Shown here: piece by piece, positions 31,737 to 41,392 of the stretch
Numbering within the stretch: the first letter of the stretch is position 1
How the letters are laid out: each line of letters begins with the position of its first letter
The notes under the pieces: generated by a model
The model's database searches: none
Told to the model about the DNA's origin: nothing
The model's input: only the letters and a program-made list of their open reading frames with translations
Translations under genes and position numbers: made by a program
NCBI GenBank assembly: GCA_949287985.1
Contig: CASEIN010000060.1
Span: 1-45,304 of the forward strand
Length of the DNA stretch: 45,304 nt
Direction of reading: 5' to 3'
Source: Mucispirillum schaedleri
Lineage (GTDB): Bacteria; Chrysiogenota; Deferribacteres; Deferribacterales; Mucispirillaceae

Positions 31737-32579
31737 ATGCGAAATATTTTTATGATTTTAACAACTTTACTTTTTTTAACAGCATGTGCTGATGATCCTT
31801 CAAACAAAGGAAGTAGTATAGATACTACACCACCACCTACAACTACTACACCTACATTTTCAGTTCAATCATATGTATCAATTATACGCAATACAAATAA
31901 TAGTCATGGAGATTATTGTATAAATGGTGTTTCTAAAGCTGCTGGTGATACAGTTACTCTTACTTTCCAAAATCCTGCAGATGAATCAACATATAGAATA
32001 ACAAAAGGGTATGTTTTTGATAACAGTTACTGCTTTTCAATAACATCTGATCTGAAAGATGTTAGTATGACAGCACTTAATGCAAAAGTAACTAATAGAA
32101 ATGGCACAGTAATATTTGATAATAATCAAATATTATTATTAACTATTTACAAATATTTTCCATATGATCCAGCAAAACAAATACCACTTCCAAATCTTTT
32201 TGATTTTTCAACAACAAAAACACAAGTTATTGTTTTAAATCAATTAGAAAACGAATATTTCAATACATATGGTGATAATTCATGGTCTACATCATTTGAA
32301 GCTAATTCTGCTTCTATTAGATCATATAGTTTTACAAGCACTCCATCTGGTAATTTAGATAATAGTAATACAGACGGTAATTTTACAGTAGATAATACAA
32401 CAGCAACATTTATGGTTGGTTCAACATCTTACCCAAACTGCCTTGTGTCAAAAACTAAAACTCCATGTGCCATAAGTGTAACTCATAGTGGCACAGGTGC
32501 TGCAAATGCATCTTTTTACATTCGTTTAAATAGATCAACTACTTATCCAGATACTAGATTAGTTTTTTTTAGTAAGTAA
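31737..32579 (+). CDS. Putative lipoprotein, paralog 1
   Basis: A 280-residue exported lipoprotein of unknown function. ATG 31737 is preferred: AAGGAG lies 9 bases before it, and it opens directly into the signal peptide MRNIFMILTTLLFLTAC with lipobox LTAC. A Pro/Thr-rich linker (TTPPPTTTTPTF) follows. The body (SVQSYVSIIRNTNNS to the end) shares a pattern with the lipoprotein at 32701: an NTNNS/NDNNS start, a VTLTFQNP or INITFQEP strand, and a closing NCLVSKTKTPCAI...ASFYIRLN with two conserved cysteines. The shared domain looks like a beta-sandwich. A perfect hairpin terminator follows. Confidence 0.8.
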   Translation: MRNIFMILTTLLFLTACADDPSNKGSSIDTTPPPTTTTPTFSVQSYVSIIRNTNNSHGDYCINGVSKAAGDTVTLTFQNPADESTYRITKGYVFDNSYCFSITSDLKDVSMTALNAKVTNRNGTVIFDNNQILLLTIYKYFPYDPAKQIPLPNLFDFSTTKTQVIVLNQLENEYFNTYGDNSWSTSFEANSASIRSYSFTSTPSGNLDNSNTDGNFTVDNTTATFMVGSTSYPNCLVSKTKTPCAISVTHSGTGAANASFYIRLNRSTTYPDTRLVFFSK

Positions 32580-32595
32580 TTAATTAATTACACAT

Positions 32596-32626
32596 ATCCC
32601 CACATATTATATGTGGGGATTTTTTA
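32596..32626 (+). terminator. Intrinsic terminator after lipoprotein 1
   Basis: Arms ATCCCCACATA (32596-32606) and TATGTGGGGAT (32610-32620) pair perfectly with loop TTA, followed by T5. Confidence 0.9.
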
Positions 32627-32643
32627 TTTTTTAAAATCATTTC

Positions 32644-32671
32644 TTGACAAATTTTTATATATTTCTATTTT
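32644..32671 (+). promoter_or_regulatory. Sigma-70-like promoter of lipoprotein 2
   Basis: A perfect TTGACA at 32644-32649 is followed after 16 bases by TATTTT (32666-32671), with TATAAT at 32671-32676 just beyond. It lies about 25-30 bases before ATG 32701. Confidence 0.5.
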
Positions 32672-32700
32672 ATAATGATTATGTTTTAAATGGAGATATT

Positions 32701-33531
32701 ATGAAAAAATTAATCCTTATCCCTGCTTTAATATTAATCTTTGCTGCATGCAATAAAGAAGAAAAGAAAATGGAAAAAGTAGGAAAAGTAAAAACTGCTG
32801 CCCCAGCTTTATCTGTAACTTCAAATATTACAGTATTAAAAAATGATAATAATTCCAATGCTGTATTTTTTATTTCTGATATAGCTGATGATGATACTAT
32901 AAATATTACATTTCAAGAACCATATACAGAAAAAGATTTTATTGTTTCAAAAGATTACCCTATGGATAGTGCATATGGAATATCTATAAAACCAGTTAGC
33001 AAATCTACTAATGCTTATGCTTTTACTGTTCAGGTAAAAAATGCTGAAAATAAAGAAGTGTTAAATGAATATGTTTACTTTTTTGCATTAAAAAAGCTTT
33101 ATCCTGCTTATGCTGATAGTAATAATACACCTATGCTTGATGATGATGTGATTATATTTAATAAAAATAATAGAGAACAGTTTATTATTATAAACCAAAT
33201 AGAAGAAGAAAATTATACTGTTATTGAAAATAAAATTTATCAGGATAATGTTTATAGAAATATTTATCCTATTACAGAATATGGTTTTTCAAATAAATTT
33301 ACTGGCTCATTAAAAGAAAATACAAACGGTATTTATTCTATCAATAACCAGGACAAAGAATTTTTAATAAATAATAAGCCTTATAATAACTGCCTTGTAA
33401 GTGATAATTTCCATGCCACATATCCTTGTGCTTTAAAAATAACAAGTAATGGCGAAAAAAGTGAGGCTTCATTTTATTTAAGATTAAATGATAAATATAT
33501 TGATACAAAAATTAACCTAAAAACAGAATAG
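32701..33531 (+). CDS. Putative lipoprotein, paralog 2
   Basis: A 276-residue lipoprotein of unknown function. The start at 32701 follows GGAGATATT and opens into MKKLILIPALILIFAAC (lipobox FAAC); the longer frame from 32644 would overlap the promoter. A Lys-rich linker (NKEEKKMEKVGKVK) follows. The mature domain parallels the preceding lipoprotein, including NITFQEPYTEKDFIVSKDYPMDSAYGISI and a final NNCLVSDNFHATYPCALKI...ASFYLRLND, so the pair arose by duplication. It has its own promoter and terminator. Confidence 0.8.
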   Translation: MKKLILIPALILIFAACNKEEKKMEKVGKVKTAAPALSVTSNITVLKNDNNSNAVFFISDIADDDTINITFQEPYTEKDFIVSKDYPMDSAYGISIKPVSKSTNAYAFTVQVKNAENKEVLNEYVYFFALKKLYPAYADSNNTPMLDDDVIIFNKNNREQFIIINQIEEENYTVIENKIYQDNVYRNIYPITEYGFSNKFTGSLKENTNGIYSINNQDKEFLINNKPYNNCLVSDNFHATYPCALKITSNGEKSEASFYLRLNDKYIDTKINLKTE

Positions 33532-33542
33532 ATATTATCTAC

Positions 33543-33575
33543 ACCCCCAAAATATATAATGGGGGTATTTATTTT
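33543..33575. terminator. Bidirectional terminator at a convergent junction
   Basis: ACCCCC (33543-33548) and GGGGGT (33561-33566) form a short G/C stem with a 12-nt AT-rich loop, followed by ATTTATTTTTT. It separates the lipoprotein at 32701 from the convergent gene ending at 33569. Confidence 0.65.
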
Positions 33576-34462
33576 TTAAAAATGGCAGATTTTTTCTTAT
33601 ATATATATTTAGATTTGCCGTAACCTCTATAAGTAGGTGAACCATCTCTATCTGTTTTCTCTATTCTTGTTTCAAGTTTCATTACTAGTTTTTTCTTATT
33701 TTTTTTGATACTTCTAACAATTGTATAATATGTAGGTCCATATATTACATCATCACTAAACATATCCCTATCCACCAGTGTATAAATATATATTACAGGA
33801 TTATATATGCCTTCATCTATTAAAGGGTAGTCATATAATATAAAATCTGAATCAACCATAGGATATCTGGGATTTCCTTTTTTTCTATGTATTTTCCGAG
33901 TAACAAATCCATTAACACTGTCGCTTATATCTGATTTATTATGTTCGTAAAACAAAGAATAATAATTTGACTCACTGTCTGATAAATAAGACTTTTCATT
34001 TACACTACTGCTGTAAGGGAAAAATAAAAATCTGTCATAAAATCTTTTTTTAGTAATAAGCTCATCTTTTTCATTATAAACATATAAGTCATTTCCCTGC
34101 CTTACTTCTTTTCTTATAAATGTTTTATCATTATTTTTTTCATTAATTTCTACAGTATAATTAAATAAATCAGTAAATTCTGTATAATTAAATTCCAGTT
34201 CTATATTATTTTCTTTATCTTCTATAATGTAATTTGTTAAAAGCCAAACATCACCATCTTTTTTCACGGTTGTATTTTTGAGTTTTTCCTGCAACTTATC
34301 ATAATCATAATAATTATCTGTAAAAATAAAATATGATAACATCTCACTAATAACAGCATATAAGAAAGCAGTTGAAAATATTATAACAGCTACAAATATT
34401 ACATTACGCTTTCTATTATATTTATATTCTTTGTATACATCATCTTGAAATAAATCTGCCAT
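33569..34462 (-). CDS. Single-pass membrane protein of unknown function
   Basis: A 297-residue protein with a cytoplasmic Lys/Arg/Tyr-rich N-terminus (residues 1-22), one transmembrane helix (VIFVAVIIFSTAFLYAVISEML, about 25-46) and a mostly beta, Tyr/Asp/Lys-rich domain outside. The layout, N-terminal helix then KLQEKLKNTTVKKDGDVW, loosely recalls outer-membrane lipoprotein sorting-type domains, but I see no clear family. It starts two bases from the stop of the SH3b gene at 34464-36125, so it is the last gene of that operon. Confidence 0.65.
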   Translation of the reverse strand: MADLFQDDVYKEYKYNRKRNVIFVAVIIFSTAFLYAVISEMLSYFIFTDNYYDYDKLQEKLKNTTVKKDGDVWLLTNYIIEDKENNIELEFNYTEFTDLFNYTVEINEKNNDKTFIRKEVRQGNDLYVYNEKDELITKKRFYDRFLFFPYSSSVNEKSYLSDSESNYYSLFYEHNKSDISDSVNGFVTRKIHRKKGNPRYPMVDSDFILYDYPLIDEGIYNPVIYIYTLVDRDMFSDDVIYGPTYYTIVRSIKKNKKKLVMKLETRIEKTDRDGSPTYRGYGKSKYIYKKKSAIFKK

Positions 34463-34463
34463 A

Positions 34464-36125
34464 TTAATATTCGTTTAAATACTCCTTGCTGCTTCTAATT
34501 TTTTCCATTTGTGATGAATGGATATAACCTATTACTGCATCATCTATTTTATATGTATTTTTAGGAAAATATACCACCTTATACCAGTTGCCTGCATTCA
34601 TACCCTGCATATTTAATAATTTTTTTATTTTATTATAGTAATGGTTATATGATTTTGATGAACTTTTTTCATTATATGGATAGTATGCTAAATCTTTAAA
34701 CTTATAAAGTCCTTTATAATAGTATACTATATAATCTCCAGAAGAATTAAGATTTATTTTTTTTATAACTTTACCATTTGGGCTTTTTCTTACATTAACA
34801 TAACCATCACTGCTTGTAAGTTTATATGTATCTATATTATGTCTTTCATCTTTATATTCGTTTTTATAATATTTTACACTGCTTATAATTTTATTTAACT
34901 TTACTTCATCTACATATATATCAATACGATTTTCGTCTGGGTTTCTGCTTAACATAATTTTATCACTAGGTTTTATTGTGATTTCTGCATCAAAATTAAC
35001 TTCACCTAATATACCAAGAGATAATATATTTGGGTATATATTACTGCCATATGTAATCTTTCTTGGACTTATAGACATACCCATTAATTCAAAATTTTTA
35101 TCATATGAAAAAAATTCTGTTTTAGGTAAATATTTATTTAGATATTTACTGTCACTGGTATACACATTATTATTAATATTTGATAATGTAAAAATACCGT
35201 TTAATTTTAATGGAGTTTTTAGTTTATATACATATGTAACATCAGCATCTTCATGATGAATTTCCATACCACTTTCAAGCATAATCATGCGTTTAAAATC
35301 ACTATAATAATCATTATTCACAACTGGTGGCAGCTTAATATACTTTGATATAGATTGTGCAAGTTTAGGATAATTTTCTGTTAATGTATTATAGTAATAC
35401 ATTTTAGTATATTTTTGTATAACACTATCTTTTATATCTACTTTATAATATTTATCTAAAAATTCAATTGTAGGTATATATTTTAAACCACTTTCAACTA
35501 CCACATTTTTTAAATATTGCAGTTCATTATATACTTGTTTTTCATAAATTTTTATATCTTTATTTATTTTTAAGCTGATTTTTTTCATATCTTCATTGCT
35601 TATTTTTTCTCGCAGTATATCTAATATTTTATAGGATTTTGGATTTATAATATATGCGTTACTTGTTATATAATTGCAATATGTTTTTATATCTGATTGA
35701 TTTAATTGATTATAAAATATTTTAAGAGAATTTTCCTCATTATACCATAGGTAATATTCTTTAGCATTTTGTCTATTTATAAAAAAATAGCGATAATATT
35801 TTCTTATTAATTTACTATAGTTATCTTCTATGATTTTATTAAAATATATATTATCTATGCCTCTGCCATTTATAATGCAGCCATTTACAAAACCATATAC
35901 TTCTTCATCTGTTCCCGAAGACATAAGTATATTATAATATCTATCTATATATGATGATTTTGTTGTTTCTTGAAAATCAATACAATAGCTTTTGAAATAA
36001 TTTTTAAAATCTACATCATTATATTCACCTAGTTTTTTTTCAATTTTTCTTGCATCACTTGATGCTGCAAATGTATATACGCTGGAAAATAATATAACAA
36101 ATAATATTAATAATATTTTTTTCAT
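34464..36125 (-). CDS. Exported SH3b-domain protein, paralog A
   Basis: A 553-residue protein. ATG 36125 is chosen since AGAGGAG precedes it and the product opens into the signal peptide MKKILLILFVILFSSVYTFA; upstream in-frame codons overlap the preceding gene. Residues 1-250 are helical and Tyr/Lys-rich. A middle domain (INGIFTLSNINNN to VYVDEVKLNKIISSVKYYKN-like strands; LPKTEFFSYDKNFEL, YPNILSLGILGEVNFDAEITI) is shared with the gene at 36145. The C-terminal SH3b-like domain is at about 433-553 (SSDGYVNVRKSPNGKVI, VIGYIHSSQ). Such proteins often bind cell-wall glycans. Its function is unknown. Confidence 0.75.
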   Translation of the reverse strand: MKKILLILFVILFSSVYTFAASSDARKIEKKLGEYNDVDFKNYFKSYCIDFQETTKSSYIDRYYNILMSSGTDEEVYGFVNGCIINGRGIDNIYFNKIIEDNYSKLIRKYYRYFFINRQNAKEYYLWYNEENSLKIFYNQLNQSDIKTYCNYITSNAYIINPKSYKILDILREKISNEDMKKISLKINKDIKIYEKQVYNELQYLKNVVVESGLKYIPTIEFLDKYYKVDIKDSVIQKYTKMYYYNTLTENYPKLAQSISKYIKLPPVVNNDYYSDFKRMIMLESGMEIHHEDADVTYVYKLKTPLKLNGIFTLSNINNNVYTSDSKYLNKYLPKTEFFSYDKNFELMGMSISPRKITYGSNIYPNILSLGILGEVNFDAEITIKPSDKIMLSRNPDENRIDIYVDEVKLNKIISSVKYYKNEYKDERHNIDTYKLTSSDGYVNVRKSPNGKVIKKINLNSSGDYIVYYYKGLYKFKDLAYYPYNEKSSSKSYNHYYNKIKKLLNMQGMNAGNWYKVVYFPKNTYKIDDAVIGYIHSSQMEKIRSSKEYLNEY

Positions 36126-36144
36126 AGAACTTATACTCCTCTGG

Positions 36145-37527
36145 CTATTTCTTCTCATATAAATTTGAATAAAAAATAACATTCGAATAATCAGGTTTCT
36201 CATTCACTAATTTTAGCTGTGATGAATCAATATATCCTGTAGTATTATCGTGAAAAACCATAATCCACTGACCAACTTTAGTTTCTTTCACATTTAAAAG
36301 CTGTTTGATTTTAGGATAATACCCTCTAAATTTATTATTAAATTTTTCATCATTAGTTTGAGAAAAAATTTCAGATTCTTCATATTTTTCAAAAGGATAT
36401 AAGTAATATGTATTAGTAATAGTTTCTTTCGCTGGAAACTTACCTATTATTTCACCATTTGGTGCATTTCTTATATACGCATAACCATCATCGCTATTTA
36501 CTGTATAAACATCTTTTGTTATTTCCAAATCTAGACTTCTAGTGCTATGAGCATCATATTTTGATAAATATTCAACACTGTTTAATACTTTATTTATTTT
36601 TACTTCATCTACACTTATAAATGCTGTGTTATTAAAACCATTTCTATATAAAAATATACTGCTGTCTGCACTTAAAGTTATTTCTGCATCAAAATTCACT
36701 TCCCCAAGCTTTCCTTCAGATAATATATTAGGGTATATATTATTACCATATGTAAATTTTTTAGGTCTAATAGATAAATTTTTTAATTCAAAACTTTTAT
36801 CATATGATGTAAAATTTGTTTTAGGTAAATATCTATTTATATATCTTCCGTCACTACTCCATTCTTCTGTAAACTTAGCATCATTTTTTATATTTGATAA
36901 TGTAAATATTCCTTTTATTTTTACGGTATTACTTCCTTTATATTTTAAGCATAGAATAACATCAAAACCATGCTCTTCTGATTCTTCGCTTTCACTTTCA
37001 TCTTCACTATGTGCATGTAACTGCATTAAACCAAATAACTTTTCTTCATACTGTTTATCATCTTTGGGAGCTGCAGGGGCAAGGCTTACATATTTACCTA
37101 TAACTGATGCAAGCTCTGGATAATCTTCTTTTAGCCATTCATTATGGTAGTCTTTAGCAGATATTTTAATATAATCTGTTTCAATTTCAGGCATAAAATA
37201 CTTATCTATTGTTTCAGTAGTATATATTGACCGAATACCACTATAGTAAAATTCTTCCATAGCATAATTATGTGTTTCTTTGAGTTTGTTTGCTGCATAT
37301 CTTTCTATATCGTTTTTATATTTAAGGCTTAATGCCCTCATTTGTTTCTCATTTAATGATTTATAGATATTATTCATATCATTAAAGTTTTCATCATCTA
37401 TAATATAATTTTTATCTATAAGTTTATTATATACATCTATATAATTTATATTCTCCTTTGTTTCAGCATAAATATTAGTATTTGAAAATAATATTATAAA
37501 TACTATTAATAAATATTTTTTAAACAT
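36145..37527 (-). CDS. Exported SH3b-domain protein, paralog B
   Basis: A 460-residue relative of the gene at 34464. ATG 37527 follows AGGAGG and opens into MFKKYLLIVFIILFSNTNIYA, a signal peptide; an earlier ATG (37566) would overlap the neighbouring gene. It shares the middle domain (VKIKGIFTLSNIKNDAKF, LPKTNFTSYDKSFELKNL, YPNILSEGKLGEVNFDAEITL, DEVKINKVLNSVEYL) and an SH3b-like C-terminus (NSDDGYAYIRNAPNGEII, TTGYIDSSQLKL). It has a shorter N-terminal part than paralog A and an acidic patch (HSEDESESEESEEHG). The two genes are 19 bases apart. Confidence 0.75.
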   Translation of the reverse strand: MFKKYLLIVFIILFSNTNIYAETKENINYIDVYNKLIDKNYIIDDENFNDMNNIYKSLNEKQMRALSLKYKNDIERYAANKLKETHNYAMEEFYYSGIRSIYTTETIDKYFMPEIETDYIKISAKDYHNEWLKEDYPELASVIGKYVSLAPAAPKDDKQYEEKLFGLMQLHAHSEDESESEESEEHGFDVILCLKYKGSNTVKIKGIFTLSNIKNDAKFTEEWSSDGRYINRYLPKTNFTSYDKSFELKNLSIRPKKFTYGNNIYPNILSEGKLGEVNFDAEITLSADSSIFLYRNGFNNTAFISVDEVKINKVLNSVEYLSKYDAHSTRSLDLEITKDVYTVNSDDGYAYIRNAPNGEIIGKFPAKETITNTYYLYPFEKYEESEIFSQTNDEKFNNKFRGYYPKIKQLLNVKETKVGQWIMVFHDNTTGYIDSSQLKLVNEKPDYSNVIFYSNLYEKK

Positions 37528-37552
37528 ATGCCCGCCTCCTAAAAAAAGATTA

Positions 37553-38539
37553 TTAATGTATGTCAACTGGTACTACTATATTTTCATCATCCTGTATATG
37601 CTTATGAATAATATATTCAATGGTTTTCTCTGCCTTTACTTCTTCATCTTCACCATATTCCACATCTATAAATAAAATTTTAACTGTATTATCATCAATT
37701 GTTTCTATATCTTTTAAATATTTGCTGTTGCTGCTTAAAATATTATTATCTTCATAATAATCAGTATTATAAAGTGAAGTTATAAATACACCTTCATAAT
37801 AATAATCTTCATACTCTGTATGGCTTACAAGTTTATTATCTATATATTTATTTTCTAATACTTTATTATCTGGAACTATTTGTACCACATTAGTACTATC
37901 ATCTGTTTTATTATATATTTCTAAAACTGTTGCCCCACCTAAATATTCTCTATTTTGCAGTTTTACTATACTTTCTTTTCCTTTATCATTTAACGGCATT
38001 TTATCATAACCAATAACTGTATTTGTTTTATCGTGATACATTATTTGGTTTTTAATATATAATTTATTAACTTCCTGACCTTTACTAAATACTCTAATAA
38101 ACTGCTCCTGCCTATCTCTCTGCCTTATACTATCAACTAAAGTGTAATTATCTTGTGGCGTACTTATTACATAATTCATAGAATAATCAGTATTATCTTT
38201 ATACATCAGCCAGTTATATTTTGTTTGCTCTATAATATCACCATTCATATTATATATTTTCATCTCTACTGGTAAAAAAATAGATTTGCCATATGGTAAT
38301 ACTGCCTGCGTTTGCTTATTTTCTGCCTGCTCCTGATTTTGAGGTTGAGTTTCTTCATTTTTAACCACTTCTTCCCTTACAATTTGATGAGCCGTTTTAT
38401 TTTGAACTATAACTTTATTTTCAAAATTTTTGATTAAAAGAAATATAATTGCAATAACTGCTGCTATTAAAATAACTATTAATATTCCTGCAATCAGTAA
38501 TGCGCCTTTGCTTGATTTTTTAGGTATATTATTAACCAT
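37553..38539 (-). CDS. Single-TM protein of a three-member family, member 1
   Basis: A 328-residue protein with a short cytoplasmic Lys-rich end, one TM helix (ALLIAGILIVILIAAVIAIIFLL, about 13-35), a Gln/Glu-rich linker and an external domain. The domain ends YIIHKHIQDDENIVVPVDIH. It shares with the genes at 38587 and 39602 the pattern ITSLYNTDYYEDN / VTALYDVEYYQDN / IAYLINMIYYINE, and a final Pro-(V/I)-(D/E) after a ValPro or ThrPro. The family looks lineage specific. The gene is 25 bases upstream of the SH3b gene and probably in its operon. Confidence 0.7.
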   Translation of the reverse strand: MVNNIPKKSSKGALLIAGILIVILIAAVIAIIFLLIKNFENKVIVQNKTAHQIVREEVVKNEETQPQNQEQAENKQTQAVLPYGKSIFLPVEMKIYNMNGDIIEQTKYNWLMYKDNTDYSMNYVISTPQDNYTLVDSIRQRDRQEQFIRVFSKGQEVNKLYIKNQIMYHDKTNTVIGYDKMPLNDKGKESIVKLQNREYLGGATVLEIYNKTDDSTNVVQIVPDNKVLENKYIDNKLVSHTEYEDYYYEGVFITSLYNTDYYEDNNILSSNSKYLKDIETIDDNTVKILFIDVEYGEDEEVKAEKTIEYIIHKHIQDDENIVVPVDIH

Positions 38540-38586
38540 ACTTTTCTAACCTTATTTAAAAAAAACTACATAGTTATAAAATAAGC

Positions 38587-39543
38587 TTATTCTTCCATAT
38601 CAATAGGTGTAACTGTGCTATCATTTTCAACTATATATTTTTCCAAACCGTATTCAATGGTAAATTCTTTTATTTTTTTCCCATTTATTTCACTTTCACG
38701 AACCAGTGTAATTTTAACATTATTTTCATCTACTACTTCTTCTTTTTCCACTTTATATGAAGCTGTAGAATAAAGTTTATTATCTTGATAATATTCTACA
38801 TCATAAAGAGCTGTTACCAATACTCCATTATAATAATAATTTCTATATTCTCTTAAACTGCCAAGTTCATTATCTTCATATAATCTTTCTGTTATTACTC
38901 CATTAGGATTGATTTGTATCTTTTTTAACGTATTTGTTGAATTATCAAGAAGCTCAAGCATTATTAAATTGCCAACTTTTTGATTTTTTACCACTTCGAT
39001 AGTATTTGGAACTTGTTCACCATTTAATTTTGTTGTTTCCTGATTTAATATAATGGAAGTATTATCAAAGTATTCTATAGTGCTGTTAGATGAAAAATCT
39101 TCTTTTAGCTTATTATTTATATAAAAATTTGTGCTGGATTTTAATTTATTACCTTTTCTTTCCATAGTGGTTTCACTATACATTTGTTGCATGCCTGCTT
39201 CTATATTCAAAAATTTATAATCTGTTGGACTTTTATAATACTCCCAGCCAAATAATGACTCTTTTGTAAGCTTACCATTTAAATCATATGTTTTTTCTAC
39301 AGTTGGTAAAAATATATATTTTACATCTATATTTTCTTCATTATTTTGAGAAGTATTCTTCTTATTTTGGCTTACTGTTTCACTTTGTTCATTATTTTTA
39401 GATTGTGCTGTTTCTTTATGACTGCTATTTTTTGCCATTAAAAAAATTATGGCTGCTATAACTATAACTAATAAAGTAATAATTATTCCTGCAAAAATTA
39501 ATGCTTTTTTACTAGATATTTTTTTAGGTTGTTTTTCAAACAT
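38587..39543 (-). CDS. Single-TM protein of a three-member family, member 2
   Basis: A 318-residue paralog of the preceding gene (37553). N-terminus MFEKQPKKISSKKALIFAGIIITLLVIVIAAIIFL carries the TM helix after a basic start. A Ser/Asn/Gln-rich linker follows, then an external domain including KYIFLPTVEKTYDLNGKLTKESLFGWEYYKSPTDYKF. In member 1 the same part reads KSIFLPVEMKIYNMNGDIIEQTKYNW. It ends TIEYGLEKYIVENDSTVTPIDMEE. Unknown function. Confidence 0.7.
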   Translation of the reverse strand: MFEKQPKKISSKKALIFAGIIITLLVIVIAAIIFLMAKNSSHKETAQSKNNEQSETVSQNKKNTSQNNEENIDVKYIFLPTVEKTYDLNGKLTKESLFGWEYYKSPTDYKFLNIEAGMQQMYSETTMERKGNKLKSSTNFYINNKLKEDFSSNSTIEYFDNTSIILNQETTKLNGEQVPNTIEVVKNQKVGNLIMLELLDNSTNTLKKIQINPNGVITERLYEDNELGSLREYRNYYYNGVLVTALYDVEYYQDNKLYSTASYKVEKEEVVDENNVKITLVRESEINGKKIKEFTIEYGLEKYIVENDSTVTPIDMEE

Positions 39544-39601
39544 TTGTTTCTCCCTCTTTTAAGTTATTTGATTATATTGCTTTTAAAAAATTATTATATT
39601 A

Positions 39602-40342
39602 TTAATCTACCTCAACAGGTGTAACACTACCATCTTTTGCCTGAATATATTTTTTTAATATATACTCTGTAACAGTTTCATCACCATATGTTTTCTCTTC
39701 CTGCACTATGGTAACAAGTGCTGTATTTTCATCAATCATATCTTCGCTTTCCACATACATTTCTGTTTCCATATTTGTTGTTTCATTAATATAATATATC
39801 ATGTTAATTAAATATGCTATAAGGGCATTTTGAAAATAACATTCCTGCTGGCTGCTTTCTTCAATTTTTATATTATTTGCATATTTTTCTGATTTTATTA
39901 CATTATCTGGGTATATATAATATTTCATTAAAACATTTTCATTTTTATATAATACTTCAAGATATGTAACATCATCTTTTACTTCTTCTTTTTGCAGAAC
40001 TATTTCTTTTTCATATTCCTTTCCATCACTAGATATAGTCTTTTCTTTTAAAAGAATATTAGTATTTTTATACATTTCAGAATGTATAATACTTGATTCT
40101 ACACAAGTATTATCTCCAAGAAAACCATTGGAAGTGCTTCTTACTGTTTGCCCCTTTCTATCTGTTTCTATATCATATACTACTTCCGTATTTTCAGTGT
40201 CTACCATTCTACATATATTCTTAAAATCATCTTTACCAATATACCGCTCCCATTTGTAACCTGTCATAGCTGTATAATCATCGTCCATATACTGCTTCAT
40301 TGCAACAACAAGCCATATAATATTATTTTCATGCTCACTCAT
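39602..40342 (-). CDS. Member 3 of the same family, without the TM helix
   Basis: A 246-residue relative of the genes at 37553 and 38587 that lacks the N-terminal TM helix and linker, starting directly in the domain (MSEHENNIIWLVVAMKQYMDDDYTAMTGYKWERY). It has the closing EYILKKYIQAKDGSVTPVEVD. The first residues may be derived from a truncation of a membrane-anchored relative; a cytoplasmic product is likely. Unknown function. Confidence 0.7.
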   Translation of the reverse strand: MSEHENNIIWLVVAMKQYMDDDYTAMTGYKWERYIGKDDFKNICRMVDTENTEVVYDIETDRKGQTVRSTSNGFLGDNTCVESSIIHSEMYKNTNILLKEKTISSDGKEYEKEIVLQKEEVKDDVTYLEVLYKNENVLMKYYIYPDNVIKSEKYANNIKIEESSQQECYFQNALIAYLINMIYYINETTNMETEMYVESEDMIDENTALVTIVQEEKTYGDETVTEYILKKYIQAKDGSVTPVEVD

Positions 40343-40360
40343 TAAAAATCACCTGTTATT

Positions 40361-41377
40361 TTATTTATAACATGGAAAATACATTTCAAAATCTTCCCTT
40401 TCACCCGGGTCATATTCCAATATTTTATCCCATATAGAAGAATGTTCCATACAGTAATATATAAATGGTTTTTTCCAATTAGCCCTTATTCTATTTGTAG
40501 CAAACTCTATCATTTTTATACGTTCTGCTTTAAAATATCTAGTTTTGCCATCTATCCCCTTTATAAAATCCCCTTTTGTTAAAATTGAAGGTTTTTTTCG
40601 CTGCCTTATAATATTCATAAGCTCAGCAGGGCATCTAAAAGTAGATATGCTTATATATTCCACCATATTTTCATCTATTTGGCTTGTAAGCTCATCTATT
40701 AATTCACCATAAAGACGGGCAAAGTTTTCCGTCATTATTAATGGGTCAAAATGAAAGCCCACTTTATAGCCATAACTTGAAACTTCTTTTGCAGCTGCAA
40801 GCCGTCTTTTAAGGCTTGCTGTAAATGGTTCTTCCTGCTCTATAATACTAGCAGGGTTTAAGCTCCATGAAACCATAACATTTTTTGGGTTTAGGTTTAG
40901 AAGGTTTTCTATAACATCTGATTTTGTTTTAAACTCAAATAATATATTATCCTGCTTATTTACAAAAGGCACTATTATTTTTGAAAGGGGGATAGTTTTA
41001 TCCATTGCTAAACTGTCACTTAATTCCCCACTTCCTATTCGCCTTTTTGTATCTTTTATGGAAAGTGCAATATCTTCAAGCACATTATCAGTATTTCCTG
41101 CAACACGTATATGCTTATGTGGTAAATAAAGCTGTAATATACAGTATGCACAGTCAAAAGGGCAGCCCTGCATAATATCTACCACATGGTAATTACAGCA
41201 CCTGTATATATTTGTAGCAGGGCATCTATGGACAAAATTATCTTTATGGTTTGATATTACCACATTACTTTTTTTATCTTCAATTTCTGCCCCGTCATCT
41301 ATCACTTCTATATTATTATCCTTTGCCACCATTTGAGTAAGTGGTAAAGACTGGGCTGATTTTTCTACATATATCAT
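40361..41377 (-). CDS. Spore photoproduct lyase-like radical SAM protein
   Basis: A 338-residue radical SAM enzyme of the SplB family. The cluster motif CPFDCAYC gives C72, C76 and C79, and NIYRCCNYHVVDIMQGCPFDCAYC matches the family context. The size (about 340 aa) equals B. subtilis SplB. In spore-formers SplB reverts a thymine photodimer. Nothing else here suggests sporulation, and SplB-like proteins occur in many non-spore-formers, so it may repair DNA damage or act on another substrate. It starts 15 bases after the preceding gene's stop. Confidence 0.85.
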   Translation of the reverse strand: MIYVEKSAQSLPLTQMVAKDNNIEVIDDGAEIEDKKSNVVISNHKDNFVHRCPATNIYRCCNYHVVDIMQGCPFDCAYCILQLYLPHKHIRVAGNTDNVLEDIALSIKDTKRRIGSGELSDSLAMDKTIPLSKIIVPFVNKQDNILFEFKTKSDVIENLLNLNPKNVMVSWSLNPASIIEQEEPFTASLKRRLAAAKEVSSYGYKVGFHFDPLIMTENFARLYGELIDELTSQIDENMVEYISISTFRCPAELMNIIRQRKKPSILTKGDFIKGIDGKTRYFKAERIKMIEFATNRIRANWKKPFIYYCMEHSSIWDKILEYDPGEREDFEMYFPCYK

Positions 41378-41392
41378 CTATTACCTAACTAA

